Below, piece by piece: positions 33,968-48,864 of a stretch of DNA of 64,000 bases. The DNA is from Chrysopilus asiliformis (taxonomy: Eukaryota; Arthropoda; Insecta; Diptera; Rhagionidae): contig OZ035961.1 of the NCBI GenBank assembly GCA_964034945.1, positions 3,268,001-3,332,000 on the forward strand, in the 5' to 3' direction. Numbering within the stretch: position 1 is the first letter of the stretch; each line of letters begins with the position of its first letter. The translations under genes and the position numbers were made by a program. Under the pieces are notes generated by a model, which did not search any database, was not told the origin of the DNA, and saw nothing but the letters and a program-made list of their open reading frames with translations.

Positions 33968-36900
33968 TTTATCGTCCTGCAGTGAATTTAGAATGATTTT
34001 TTCGATTTTTCACTAAGTTTTTGGCGATTTTTTACACCAAAACACGTGGAAACCCACTCGCTGTAGTCAACACAAGAAAGTGTCAAAAAACAAACATAAC
34101 CACACTTTTTCGAATTCAAAAAAAAATTTGAAAAAACATAGGTTATGTAGAAACAAATGAACTTTAAAATAAAAGAAAATCTTTTAACACAGAGTTCCTG
34201 GTCTACGTTTTATTATTTAATTATTACTAATACGAAAAATCATAAAGAAGTAAAAAACATTTAAAACTTTCCTGGTATTTTTTTTAAATATAAACAGATT
34301 TTTATCTATTCTTATTGTAGGTACAGAAAATTGATTGAAATTCCTTGAATGAACAATTGGCAATCTGCAAAAATTGTTTAATAAAGAATAGTCGTTAATA
34401 TCGTATAATAATCAAAAACGAAAGAACGAGTGTAAATATTTTAGAAACAATGAGTTTTTTTTAAATATTTTGTACTAACTTTAGTAATCTATTGCAGACG
34501 TTTAAAACAGGGACAATTAACAAAGTGAAAACTTTAACCCGTAAGTAGCAATGAATTTAGTATGTTTATAAGGTTTTTTTTTCATTTAAAAATTAGTTTT
34601 ATTTTTCGGAATACAAACTTTGTGTATTTTAAATAGAGCTGGACAATAAAAAAATTAAAAATCTAGAGCTGTGAACAGAATTGACATTTTGAGTTGAATT
34701 GTAACGGGAGCGTACTTCATATCCGTTTCATTTTTATCGTTAATATTATAGTTTCGCATTATTCATGGACAATTTAGTAACAAATACGGTGACCATATTT
34801 TTTTCGAGAAAATAAAGGGGAAAAAACCAATAAAATCAAAAAAGCGAATAATTTTTTAAAAATAAGAATACGTCGACATCAAATAATTAAAATTTATTAA
34901 ATCAACAAGATGAATATAGGTAAATATAATCAATTTTTCTTACTTGATACTTTTTAATATTCCCATAACCGTTTAAAACCTTTTTTTTATAATATTTCTA
35001 TTTGTAATACAGTAGGACATGCTTAAATGCAACACATAATTGCATAAATGCATCCGTTTTCAAGTTCACAAATTTCAAAATTATATTTAATTATACATGA
35101 AATTTTTTCTCAAAACATTTCTTAGGGACCCTCAAGTCTATTCGTCCCATTTTGAAGAACCTTCCTTCTATCTGTAAGATTTGGTGAAATATCGTTAATC
35201 GGAAGTGGCCAGTATGGTAGCTTTTCAATATTTTTTTTTCTCGTAAATTAAAAAATGGCAACAAGACTTTTCTCAAATTTTTAATCCAAAAAACTAGTGT
35301 TTGGAACATTTCTTTTAATAAAAACTTAAGAAAACATATAAATAAATCTTTATTGAATAATTAAATTTTGCCCAAAGATGCATGAAAGTAAAACAATTTA
35401 TAATAAAACCTTTTTATAGTCTAATTAAAAGCCATTCACTATCCACAGAAAGGACGATAAGTTAATATGGGTATATATTCTTTATTTAGTGTAGGAATTA
35501 CTGAATAAAATAAACAGGGAACGTGTAAATATTTATAACTGGTTCACTTGGTAATAACACTCACACATTTTTATATTTAGCATGCGTTTTATCGTGGCCT
35601 ACGCACTGAATATTCACATTCTAAACTTTCGAATATTACCAAATGATTGTTTCCATTTGCTCAGAAACAAAAATTTCAATATTTTTTAATAATTTGATTA
35701 TGAAAAATTCGGTAATAATATCGGATACGAAATTGCGATTATTTGTTTGCGCATATCAGTAAAAGTTATTAAATCTGTTGGCAAAATGTACTAGTATTTT
35801 ACATATTGTTTAATATAGACTCGTACTTGTGCATAGAATCACGAATGATATATACAATTTATTTTATTGAAGGTCAAACCAAGACTGTATTCTCTGACGA
35901 AATTCACTTCTATTTCGACTCTTCTACGAAATACATTCAAAATGTTGAAACGTCATCTATGCGAAAATTCTACTTGGATAAGATATAAAATGCAATTAAG
36001 ACAATGCCAAACAGCTAATTTCATTGTAATATCATGTCTACTCTATTATAGTAATCTTATGGCCAATTTGTTTCTAATTTCGAAGGATGTTGGTCCGTTT
36101 ATGAAAAAGCGAAATCCTTACTAATTCAATACAATATTCAGAGACAATGGTATAAATGCAAACGATTGCTTATCGAATAAAGTAAACTCTCCAGGGATAT
36201 GACCTCCTTTCTTACATCACCGTTGCCATCCTCATCTTTATACTAGTAGCTTTTTGTCGATTTCATTTGTGTCCAGTACTAGTATGTTATACATTCAATC
36301 CTTAACACCTACATACGTGTATCTCACGAAGTTTATACTTTTCCTTCCAAAATATCGATTCACTGCGTATATTTCTTGCATAAAGTCTCCTAATGTGTAT
36401 TTACAGCAACTTATTTAAGTAATATTACCGATATGACCATTAGGATATCAACAGTTTCAACTAGTTGCTTTTTCGGGTAATCTTATTTTTCCGCTGATAA
36501 GCTCAGCACCACAGTCTGGAACGACGATTTCTCTCAAAAATTACATCAAAGCTGCAAAGCATGTAGCGTGGCGCATGGTGGACAGTAGAATCTGATTAAA
36601 CCAAGCACGAAAATATGTACAAAGATAAAAGTTTGGTAGGACAGTATCTTATTAATGGAAACGTTTAAAAAAATTTATTTATTGAGTAAAATTTTGTATT
36701 AAAACTTAAAATCCTGGTATTTTTTGATTTCAATAATTTTCAATCTTAAATATGTCTTATGCCTCTGCTAGAGTATGAGCAATCCAAGTATAGTTTCGTA
36801 GTAAACACTCTTTTTTTGCCATAATTCATCCAGAAGAAAATGTCAAGTTGCTAACTCAGCGCGTCCTCGAGCTATTCAAGATACGTACAACGGACAGATA

Positions 36901-37166
36901 GATATTGATCAGAAACTTTCTATCTGCCCCCATTTTCGAATCGGTCACCGTCATGAATTACAATACTTTCCTTCTATTGCTACGTAGAGGAAAGTAAACA
37001 TTGTCAAGTATTGTGACTGATTAAATTTTATCCAGTAACAGCACTAAAAATTTAGTTGTGGGTCTTTTTACAGATAAAACTATTGAAAGACCTTTTTTAG
37101 GGAGTCAATCCTGTGAGGCCCTAAAACCCTGCCGAATCCTAGTTAAGATGTTGATTTTTTCGGGTA
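33968..37166. other. NMD3 upstream region and AT-rich non-coding DNA
   Basis: The first 100 bases must hold the NMD3 5' UTR and promoter, but no clear TATA or initiator stands out. Near 34785, CGGTGACCATATTTTTTTC resembles the transposon-like fragment at 25423. No gene was recognised in the rest. Confidence 0.5.
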
Positions 37167-37312
37167 GAGGTTGACCATAAAAAACGTCACGTTTTTAGAG
37201 GAGGGGATCTGTAATAAGCGATACTAGCACAAGGTCTCTTAAAAATTTAACGAGGGAGGAAGCGGAGACCAGGGCACTTCCAATTAGCATGACGTATTGT
37301 GTGGACAGTCCA
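37167..37312. mobile_element. GTCCATAAAATACGTCAC MITE, copy 7
   Basis: The left end is GGTTGACCATAAAAAACGTC, the right end ATGACGTATTGTGTGGACAG. The interior has GGAGGGGATCTGTAATAAGC and GGGAGGAAGCGGAG, matching family order. Confidence 0.7.
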
Positions 37313-40300
37313 GCAAAGCGTATTAGAAAGGCTTCAAAATATATTTATAGCAGCACACCGGATATCGCTATGTTCGTTTAAACTAGTTTTACTGTATTTG
37401 AAAAAAAATATTCAAACATATGTACAATGTAAACATATACCTGTACTATATGGTTTTTATTCGAATCGGAAATTATGAACATTAGAACAGATTACCAGAC
37501 TCAGACAACTGGAGTCGATTCAGAAATCTTTAAAAATCTGGCCAAATCCCGTAAATTCATTGCTCTATAACACTCGAATAGAGAATAGAGAAGAGTAATA
37601 AAAGGAAAATAAAAGTGGTCTCGATAACAAATAGTTTGTAAGTAGTGAAGCTATAATTAAGGTAGTCAATATACATCATAGCCAGTGAATGTTGAAGGTT
37701 CCGCTGTCACTTTGCGAGCTAAAGAACGCCTTTTTATCATGTTTCCGTAATACCCGTACCACCATTGAGCGTTGCAAACTTCTCTCGTCGTCAAGAAAAG
37801 ACACGCGCCTGACAATCACGACCCATCCGAAAGCTGCGGCACATGGATATGACGATAGAGAGGCTACTTGTGAGATTTTCCATACTGTAACCCCGTTGGA
37901 TTTCGTATCATACTGAACTTAATTTGACTATCAGCTTCAATAGAACACACTGAGGTAAAGCTCTTTTGCGACTCTTGTTCTCTATAATAAAAGGTATAGT
38001 AGAGAGGCCTATACCGTCGTTGTAAACGGCCATATCAACCATATACGAAACGATATCATCATCATCAAAAGAAACGTCATCATACAAGTCTTCTATATAT
38101 CCGAAAGACCAAGTCTAGTGCGGAGCGGTTGGTTGGTTGGTTGGTGTCCAACGAACGCTTATTGAAAATTAAAGTGGTGTGGTATTTTGTTGTTGTAATT
38201 TGCACGACAACGTATATTATACAGCTTTTGACTCAACTTGAACGTTGTAGCAGCTAACGTAGCGGCTTTTAAGTACGTACTACCCCCGAGTTATAGAGTA
38301 TAATACACACCTTTTCAAATTCACTTACAGCACAGTACATATTTTTAGCAGATATCTGTCTATTAGTAATAATAAAATAAAAGCGAAAATTGTACAAAAT
38401 ATAATAAGGTTCATATTTATCGCATAGAATATGAAATTCAGTTGTGAAACCGAAACACGTCTATAGTATATTAGTGAATTATTTTTACACACAAAAGCAA
38501 ACTAATTTTGTTTTTCTTATCAATTTTGTTTTTGCAGTTTGAAATTCTGAGTAACATTCAATCTTTGCAAGGTCGGAAAGAGTTTCCTGGATGCCAACAA
38601 ATCAAGGAGATTCATCAAAATAAATAAAACGGCATGGAATCAGGAACGTAGGTATGAACCCTATCCATTTATTAGTGTATCGTTTATTTTATCGACTTTT
38701 TAATAGTTTCGCAACAAATATTGGATTGTTTCGTAGACGGTAAACGATATTGTCGTTTCTTATTCATCCATCCAGCCCAAAAAAGAAAAAAAGAACGAAA
38801 AACTCCAACCAGCAATCTTTCATCCAAGCAAGCACTCGGTTAGTATACTTGTATTTATTTATGTGAACAGCCAGCACAGACTATTGAACAAACTAGCTAT
38901 TGACCCTTATCACGGAATAAAAAGCATATATAGGTAAATGTTTCATTGCTTTAGATTTATTTTTACATTTTCTGAATTAATGATAAACTAACCGAATATA
39001 TTTTTGGATTTAACTGAATTTTTAGTTGAAAACAAACATCAGATACGAGTACTAAAATTAATCAAACTATTTAATACTTATACGATTTAATAATTTGCGT
39101 AAAACAATCTGCTGATGGTTATCAGAATTATGTTGAAAATGTGCAATTTATCGAAATGAATACTTTTGATAGTGTAAAATACATTTGTTTGTTTGACTCG
39201 TGTGATTTTTTTCTTCTTAGTGCTTCAACATGAAAAGTGTGAAATAATGTGCGTTTTCCCCCCTTCACACGATTCACACGAGTTTTCCTACATGAGGTTT
39301 GCTTAAAGCTTAAACATTTCAAATGATCAAAAGTTTTATTTGTGTATCCAATATGTTGTGTAGAATTTCCATTTTATTTCAATCATTAACTGAAGAAAAA
39401 TTAATTTTCCCTTTCTGACGATTTGTCTTTCTTGTCAGTTTCAATGGAAATCTTATCATTATTTTTACGGTCACCATCGTTTTTATATTCGCATTCGCCA
39501 TGTTATTCTTGCTCGAATCAAAACGACACCAAGCAGAATTTGTAAGAAAATCTTTTTGCTGCTGTAGGCTATCTTATATTGTGTTGAACTAATTAAAATA
39601 CAAATTGTCATCAATTGGATATACAAAATTGATGATATTCGGTCGACATATTGGTGTGTGATTATAAAAAAAGAAACTCTATCATTGAACATCTGTAGGA
39701 TTTTTTTACAAAATCATTATTGAATTATTGATATTTCGAATCGAAAATCAAAATCCAATGTGATAGATATGAAAATAGATACTGTTTTAATCAAAGTGAG
39801 TGAAAAAACTGCGACATTATAATTACTTAAACGAGCAACAAGCTCTGACATTATTATATTCGATATAAATTGCGTTACGTAAAAAGAAATTTTTTTCCAC
39901 TATCAGTTCGTATATGATAGTCGACAAAAGTTTGTGATGTGCATTTTTAATCTCACGTTCGGAATTAAATGTAACAACATTTGCAATTGTTTTTTCTACC
40001 CAATAAACGGATACTAAACATTTTTTGTGAGTATATTTGAGGATTTATCATGGATGTGACTTGAAATCATACTTCAAATTTAAGACCACATCATAATAAT
40101 TTGTAATATTTGTTTATCGCTGTTACTTATGAGTTGTTTTAACGTGATTGTTTTTTATTTGTAAATTTCTCGATAGTTAAACTCTGCGATCTACAACTTA
40201 ATTAAAACATATTGCCTAAGACTGTCTAGGTAATCATGAGTAATGTCCGAATTAGGATTTGATTGTTTGTTTGATATCGTAAAAGTCGAAAACGGTTGAA

Positions 40301-40442
40301 TGAAACTTGTCGGGAGAATTGAAGAATATGCTATCGGTGATTTCAGCTACACAGCCTCACCCTTCTTCCCCTCCAACACACACTTTTGTAGATAGTGAGC
40401 TTTTTTTACTATCACGAGCAGATTTCTGACTATATTTACGTT
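37313..40442. other. non-coding DNA with a less AT-rich patch near 37.7-38.3 kb
   Basis: No coding exon was found. The patch contains GGTTGGTTGGTTGGTG (near 38127) and CGAACGCTTATTG and is more balanced in composition than its surroundings. It might be a regulatory region or an untranslated first exon, but no transcript evidence is available. Confidence 0.35.
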
Positions 40443-40517
40443 AATCCTAAACTCCGCTTTACATATCAATCCTAAACTCCGCTTTACATATCAATCCTAA
40501 ACTCCGCTTTACATATT
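40443..40517. repeat. 25-bp tandem repeat, three copies
   Basis: The unit AATCCTAAACTCCGCTTTAC plus ATATC is repeated three times without change except the last two bases. Confidence 0.95.
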
Positions 40518-40687
40518 ACCCTTCCTAGGGTCATGAGTCTCAAAGGACACCAAAATCACCACTCTACCGAATTTCAGAATTAATCGTCTGCGGCGGGCAT
40601 TTTCTTTTGACACTCGCTTGCAGTTCTTTCTAAATATTTTGCCTCTGGCGCACACTTGTTCATCCATATTTGAAACAAATTTTTTTT

Positions 40688-41318
40688 GTTAACACGTTGA
40701 CGGACAGTAGAAACAAGTGAAATTCGAAAATTGACACTATATGTTTTTGTAATTTTTAGAATATTAGAAGTATAGTTTTACTCTTTCTGCTTAAATACAC
40801 TTAATTTTGATTAATTCAGCACCTTTAATTAGGTTGCGGCTACAACCGTCATGGCGCCAGCGGACTCTAGACACTATGTAATGGGACGATGGCGGCTATA
40901 ACAGCAAAAATTTAAAAACGTAAATGACAGGTTTAATGACTGAAATAAGCAATTTTTTGTGAGCAACAAAGTATTTTTGGGAGTTTTACACGAAATGTTA
41001 GTTCATGATCAAACAAAAATAAATAAATGACAAATAAATTTATTATAATTTTATAATTATTATAATTGAAGAGAAAACAAGATCGCACTACTCCGTTCAC
41101 AACCACGTGCATACTCAATGTGTTAACCTTGCATACTAAATTTTTTTTCGAAAACATGACACTAGGCTTCTACTTGTACGCTGGTAAATGCACATTTGTG
41201 CTGCTACAGCCGCAGTGTCTAAAAACGACCGTTTCGTATTGGAGGGCTATTGCCGTCATGTCACATAGTGAACTTGAACTTGACGGCTATAGACGCAACT
41301 GTCCGTCAACGTGTTAAC
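40688..41318. mobile_element. 631-bp inverted-repeat element with 21-bp perfect ends
   Basis: The left end is GTTAACACGTTGACGGACAG(T) and the right end its exact inverse. Subterminal GCGGCTATAACAGC and GACGGCTATAGACGC are also related. No transposase frame. A possible non-autonomous DNA transposon of unknown superfamily. Confidence 0.8.
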
Positions 41319-41321
41319 ACT

Positions 41322-42979
41322 AAGGTAACTGTACCATATTCCGTGCCATTAAGGGGTCTGCCACTTTCAGTTGAATTTGTGCTTTTCCAAGATAAAGCAG
41401 CAATGCAAAACTTTTTTTAGCATAAGTTAATATCAATTCTGTGTAGATTTTTATATGTGTTATACTTGTAAAAATATATCTTATATTATTTATTGATAAA
41501 TTTGTTAACACCCTAATTGTCTGTAATTCCGTGCTAAAAAAATGACGTTGTATTTAATTCCGTGCTAGTAAGTACCTAATTCCGGCCTATCTATGGGGAT
41601 TGCAGTTTTGCACACAAAGCAGTATGAAAGAGCTTAAGTTTTATGAAATAAACATAAAAACAGCTAATATAGCGGCGTAAATCGTGAAATATCCAATATG
41701 AAGAAATTTAAATTTAATAATTTGAATTTTTTGAAAGTATAAACACTTAAGTATACATAATATGATTTTCCTTCCTATAAAACACAACAAATATTTAAAT
41801 AAGAAAAACAATATTTATGCAGATATGTATTTATTCGATTATAGAATATAATATATATTTTCTATAATACAAAAATAAAATAAAAATCACAATTCATTGC
41901 ATTGAAGTTAATATAAAATATATTTTCTTAAACAGTTGCATTATTTGCTCAATTAAAGTCTTGAATAGAATAAATTCCTCTATTATTTAAAAGCACTTGA
42001 AAGTTAATTTTCTTCAAGCCATCTTTAGCGTCATAAAAAGGACCTCATCGTGTTCAGGCCAACGCCAGTTGGCTCCGCACATTGTCATTGTTTTTAATTC
42101 GATTGCGAATTCCGTCTTTGTCACGGAATATTGTACACGTCTGATTAAGTCGGGAACCAAATTCCGTGCTAGGTAAAATTAGTAGAATATAAATATAATT
42201 TTAGTGTTTTTAATCAAAACTTGTAGTAAAAATATTACTCTTTTATTTTATAATAATAAAGTTACACAATTCCCGGATTTTACACAAATTGTAATGAATA
42301 ACAAAAAAAGTGGTTTGAAGAAGATTCTCTTATAGTATAAAAAAAAGTTGTTGATAAAATCTCAAATAACTAAAAAACAGTAAGAAAAAATGTGGTCCGG
42401 AATTCGCTCAAGTGCACCTCTATGGTATACTTTATTTAATAAAACCGATAACTAATTATTTATTTTATGATTGATTGCAAAAAAACCCAACGAAAAACTA
42501 ATTATTATTCGTCAATTCCGTCCTAGGCACGGAATAATGTACACGTCAGATTATTTAGTGAACGTAATTCCGTCCGACAGTAAAACGGCCTGTTTAATAA
42601 AAAAAACACAGAGTAACACTTTGATACAAATAAAAATACTTAAAAAAAGGCATAATTCTAACAAAAACAAAGATGTGGTTAGAAATGACTTACCTTTTAC
42701 TTTTTGTGATCTTAAGAAAATTGCTTCAGTTCCTTGACGATTCACACAACACGTTTACTTGGCACAGCACTTTTCACAGAATTACTTATCAAAATAGGAT
42801 TATTAGTTGTAATTGATATACAATAATATATACTACACTTCATTTTTAGACACAGTAAACATTACTGATCAAGTTTTGTCAAGTGATTTCCTCAAAAGTT
42901 GATCAGTTTTCTTATTTTATGAGTTTTAATGAAATGGGACGGAATAATGTACTAGGCCGTAATAGTGTACACTTACCTT
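41322..42979. mobile_element. 1.66-kb inverted-repeat element rich in ATTCCGTGCTA motifs
   Basis: The left end is AAGGTAACTGTACCATATTC and, read inward on the other strand, the right end is AAGGTAAGTGTACACTATTA. The motif ATTCCGTGCTA or its complement recurs near 41525, 41560 and 42166. CACGGAATA(T/A)TGTACACGTC recurs at 42121 and 42529. No transposase was found. The AT-rich interior between motifs suggests a non-autonomous or decayed element. It starts three bases after the preceding element ends. Confidence 0.65.
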
Positions 42980-45900
42980 ATTAGAAAGTCGAATGAGGTA
43001 AATTTAGCGCTTTTCGAAGTTTAAACTCCTGTAAAATCTACAAATCATAACAAATTTTTAAGAAACTTTCTGACTTTTCATCATTTGTTATTCCAATCCA
43101 CATTTTTGGTTGAAAAAAATTAATATCTTGGGAAATATTTTAAAAGTCTGCAGCGAGAATTTTATCCCCTAATCGTTTTATATCCTTTAATGAATGTTCT
43201 ATATAATAAACAATGTAAACAACAAAAAAATAATTTGAAAATTGGATTCAGCGACCCCAAAAACCTCCAGATGAAATTTTTTCCGTAAAATTTGAGGAAA
43301 AGGGTAATCACATTATCCTTACAGGACCTTCCGTTGACCTTACAAGGACGAAGTGCTGTATTGTCACCGGAACTTCGCAAGGTGACGAAATTTAATTTCC
43401 GTATGTTTCATAGTTTCAGAAATATAAGCTTCCAACGGTTTTAAAATAGACATAGCGACCACGTAATTTAATAGAAAGTGTAAAAAGTCTTAAAATATTT
43501 GTCAAAACGGTTTCATTTATATATTTATTGTTATAATGAAATCTACAAAAAATGGAAAAGCGAAAATTTTATCCCTTCAGTCTTCTAAGGGTATAAAAAA
43601 TTTTAGACTGCCGAGTGTTAAGAGGGTGGAGCGCCAGATACAGATTATGCCTTGAGCTTTGCTTCACCTTCGAACGGCCCTGTTCTCGATTTGAAACTTT
43701 AATAATGGATCTCAGTTCACCTCTGAATTGTCTTAACATTAGACCCTCCGAGAAAAATTTACGTCCACTAAAGACTTATTTTCCCTGTGATTCCCTCCAG
43801 TGGTATCTCTGTTGTAGGGCGAAAACTCTAGCTTCACAACCACTCGACCGATTAACCTGGAATTAATTTTTGTTAAGCGCGGATGCGCACTGCAATTAAT
43901 AACAAATAGAATGGTGTCAAAGTGAAGATTTTTTTATGTGTTTTGTAAATTTCAAATTGCCAATTTGCCACATCCTGGTCATCGTCGTACGCCTACCCTA
44001 CGAAAAGCGACCGAAAGGCCATTCCAATAATTGTCATTGTTGAAAAATTACTTCTTAAATTGGAATTTGCGAGAAAATGGAGGTGCTGTCTTCGAACTTT
44101 TACATACTTCTTACGAAAGGATCAAAAAATGAGTTATATAATTTAGACGATAAAATGATTAAATATAGAAGTCATATATATAAAAAAAATATGACTTTTC
44201 TGTATAAATCGAGCAATGTGGGGAAAAAAATATCCAAGAATGTCACCGCGACTCTAGTTTTTTTATAAAAATTACAGCAAAAAATCTGGTAATGTGTCTT
44301 GTTGGTAAATGGCCGCCTATGCTTATAAACTCAATAAATTCACTGTAAAATAAAATGAATAAAAACAAGCATTTACTTGATTTGATATATATTGTTGTTG
44401 AATCTAATAATAAAACGATATTATTATGTTAATCATAATTCCAATAACTAAGGAACTTTTCAACTTTGCGAGTATATTCTCAAACCAATCAATTTTTTAT
44501 TAATCTACTCCGTTTGTTTAACTAAATTGTCTTTTTGTGATCCTTGGATTTGACTTTATGGAACGGAAAGGACTGCCAAAGACTATGAAGAAACGAGAAA
44601 AAAACAAGAAGATTTAAAAGAGAGAGTAAAAAGCTTTGATAAAAAGCAGAAAAGCTTCTTTTGATAAAAATAACTTTTGAGGATTCATCCATCTACAGCC
44701 TACATAACGGAGCCCTGATGTTTTATTAAAATTCTACGAGTAGGTATAGAGAATAAGAGTCTTTTAAACAAATTGATATTTTTTTCCTCCAAGACTACTA
44801 TGAGAGAAGTTCCATATTTTTTTTTAAAGAAAAACTTATTTATTCATGATAAAAATACAAATCACAACATAATATTTTGTGTTAGTTTAGATAAAATATG
44901 ACATCGGAATGAATACATAAAAAAAAATTAGTAATTCATGTTTACCGTAATCTATTATGTTGCAACAAGACGAAGAGGAACTCCGCCGATGCTGCTGGTT
45001 TCGCTTACATTTCTTCTCCCCTATTTCCATCTGTGATATCACATTGGAAAAAAATTCAAGGGAAATTGGGGTGGGACACAGTGACTACATTTTGTAGAAG
45101 AAACACTTCCACGGCTGCTACGTTTGCACAGTGAAGGCGACGGTTAGTTGGCTGGCTATCTATACGCTGTCGAATATCGTTTTGAATGGCCAACAGCCAC
45201 CACCATATGAGCCAAGTGAACGTTACCATAAGGCGTACTTAGAAAGGTATTCATAGCAAATTTGAACTAAAACTGAAACCTGACTAAAAATCAAGTGGAA
45301 CACAGCCTCAAATCTTTGTTCCATATAGACGCTGCGCTGCTCGTTCAAGGAAATTGTTTAAGGGCTGTTTTCGATTCGGTGAGGCATTTAGCACTCTGTA
45401 CGATATACGGTGATAGTAGTTGCCGGCATAGTCGTCATATGATATCGCTCTGTACAACCTTCAGTCTGTATCGTTCGTACACCATGTTGTATTACAAATA
45501 CAATCTGCTGTAAACGATGATACGACGCACAGTGGAACAGGAATTGTTGTTGCTGTTGTGGAGTGAACAAATTGGAGGGTAACACATATTTTCACAGCTC
45601 GTTAGATATTTTGGACGAAAACTTGGAAAACACATGATCTGTGAAATTTTTTTATTTTATTTCTTGCCCCTTCGCTTAGAAGAGATTAATCCAAATTTCA
45701 GGTTAACCGAGTATTCGAGTTATGTTCAAGTTACTGCTATTTTCAAAGCAAAAAAGTTTGGACTTTTTAGCTAAACTTTTTCATTGCATTTTTAGTTTTT
45801 TTTTTAAACGGCTCGAGATGTCTAAAAACAACGCAATCATTGGATTCGATTTAAAATGCTTTCTTTCATTTCATACATTTATAACAATGGCAAAATGAAT

Positions 45901-48862
45901 GCGTTGCGTTGCCGCATTATAAGAGTTTTGGAGACAACCAAGCAAATTTAGACGTTTATACGGTGCTATAACCAGTATTCCGCCCGCGTGCCGTTGTCCT
46001 GCTGCACAATCTTTATTAGTTATTATTTTATTTGTTTGATTGTGGAAACATCGAGGCGAGGTTTCACGTGATTTTTGCGATGAATCCAAAAATCTTTGGT
46101 TTTTTCATTAAAAAATTACAAAACTTTCTCCAAAGGATAAGCCTGTTTCCATGCCGATTTTAATTTGATATTAAAAATGCTCAACAATCTTTTATGTCAA
46201 CCGTGAGGTGGGCGTTTGACATAATATGTCGTGGCGACACAACATTTTATTAGGGTCGCTACCTTCAGGGTTGATATAAATGTTACTTGGGTTTTAGTCT
46301 ATCGATGTTGATAGCAGTTTTCAATTCTAATCTTCTGCTAGTTTTCGTTTCAGAGGGCACATAAAATGTTTACTTTAAAATTATAAATAGCTAAAAATCC
46401 TAAATATCCTTATACGCAAAAAATAGAAACAATTTCCACTGTGCGTCAAATTGTGAAAGATCCAGAGAGAACACAGAACCCTACACTCTGATGGTGGTAT
46501 ATTCGAATCGTATTGAATGTTGTATGTTACTTTACTCCGGCTTATGCTTCTTCTCTAGACGTCTATAGCTGCCGCAACTGGCTCTTCTTCTAGCTTTTCA
46601 CTTGATAGCTTCAGGAATGGTGGGCTTTTGCCATTGGTTTCAGTTCAGTTTCGGTTTTTCTACTTTTCAGCTGGCTGTCTGTTTTGTTAGCTACCACGCT
46701 ATAATACTGACTGTATTCTCCAACCATCAGCCAGTTAGTTTAGTTATCTCATAGTTTTTTTTTGGTATCAGGCTATTCGTTCTTTTCATCACATGGTAAA
46801 AGAAACGAAACGAACATTATTAATAACCCGAGCAACACCGTGGAAAATTCGCTACTTTGGTGCACAATTAAAGTAAAAAAAATTATATGAAAATTAACTA
46901 TTTAGTGACATTATTGTTATTAGTTGTTAAGCTAACATAGGAAAAAAAAAAACTGACGAAACGAAATTTTACTTGCTGGAACGTAATCTATTTTCCCCAT
47001 TTCTCGGTGGTGACACAACAATAATCCTATATTCGGAAACACGGCTAAAGGTTGTTTCGGATTCGCTGTTGTTAAATCAAGTGCTTCTTCTTGTTAGCCT
47101 CATTGCACCGAAATATTGTTTCAATTAAATCTCAGTATTATTTATTATTATCCATAATCAGTCTTGTACTTTGCTGGGGATTGTTTTTTTTTCATTTCTT
47201 CAATACACTGTGATGTGATTCAATATTGATAGTGCTGTTATTTCGATGATGTCGATTCAATGGGTTTTGACGATAATAGCAATGATGATCACACTTGGAT
47301 TAGCTTTAAATTGAATCTGTTTGGCTATCAGAGCTAATAAATATCCTGTTATTAATAGTAATCAGTCAAATAATAATTTATTTCCAATCGTTTTGCCTTC
47401 CGGAAGTTTGCAGATACTTTGTCCACATGTGATCCACATTTTATTTTATTAGTGGAAATTAGTATAGTTTTTTTCTTCGTTCAATTTGACTGGAATATGA
47501 AAATGTCGGTGTGACTACACATATTTGCCATTCATTGTTCCTTTTTCGAGTGTAATGAGAGATATGTACCTTCGATTTATGTTCCCTTTTCAATATAGAA
47601 TCTGGTAGATGTTTTTTTTATTACAAAAATTATGTAATGTGTTGTCTTTGATGGACTCGTTTTCAAATAAAATGTACAGTGCAAGCAGTTTGTCGGTCAG
47701 CAGCTATCACTATAATATTAATGAGTGTACATATATCGCTTGTATAATGTGTCCATATAGTGTAGCAATAGGCATAAAATATGGTCGATTTGGTTAAATT
47801 ATGTGACGCACTATATGCGAGAATAGAAGAGGCGGTCACACATAGTTTCAGATGACTTACTGATTTGATTTAATTATCAAAATGTCCAACGTTACCATGT
47901 GGTTAAATGGGCAAAAAAAAAATTCCTCATTTAATTGTCGAAAAATTCTTGAGCAACGTTTCTAAGATGTGACGTTATGCACTTAGGTACTTGAAAGTGG
48001 CAAGAATTAAGTACGAAAAGTGCCCCGGTTAACGTTAAACTGTTTTTTTTTTCTTTTCTTTTCTTTATTTTATCACGAAATGTTATCACGGTGCTAAAAG
48101 TGTGTGTTTCATTGGATTCTCAGTACAATGGCTTCTCACCACCACCCATAATGGCCCTCATAAACAGCCGATTTAATATTTAAACATTAATTTACTTCAC
48201 TTTAAACCTAGAACAGATGTGAAGTAATAATTTTAAGATATTCATCGATATGGCCTATTAAAATAAAACGCACATCCATTATCCTTTGATTTATCCTTTC
48301 CTTTGTTCCGGCTATGTAGCCAAGTTACTTAATTCAGTTAAGTTTGGCCACTTGAATGTATCAATTTACATATTGATTGATATAGAATCTGTTGTTTCTT
48401 CCCTTCTACTATAATCTTTTGATGATTGATTTCATTTCAAATTCAAATTCAAAATGGACACTATTTTGTTACGAATAAAATCATATTCCCCTTGTCTTGT
48501 CTTCGGTCATTTTGTAAATGATTTCATATTGCACTATCAATTGATATGTTATTATTATTTTCTTAAGTATTCAATTATTTTGTCCACTTTGAATTCAATA
48601 TCTATAAAGGCGAATTTATAGAAAATTCTCTTTCGGTTCTCTAATTTGCTATCATTCTCTCCTCTGCTATTGTTGAAATCTCTCAGAAAAAAACATTTTA
48701 AGTTCTCCTGAAACTTACCCCATGATGATTTAAGTTACCATCAAACCAATGTTCGGCCATAGGGTGTTGCTGGCACGATATTTATAATGTGTAGATTTTA
48801 TACACAAGCTGATATACATTTTATTGAATACAACGATACAACGTGACATATACATCTAAATA
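42980..48862. other. non-coding DNA, no gene recognised
   Basis: Frames present are short and lack coding character. Slightly less AT-rich patches occur near 43.6-43.9, 45.0-45.6 and 46.5-46.8 kb, possibly regulatory. No repeat boundary or RNA gene could be defined. Confidence 0.4.
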
Positions 48863-48864
48863 TA

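Noticed and set aside
37689..37916. 75-codon frame in a less AT-rich patch
   Set aside because: No domain, no splice context and no coding-like codon pattern that I can support.
38127..38142. GGTT repeat as a telomere-like or functional array
   Set aside because: Only four units; an ordinary short microsatellite.
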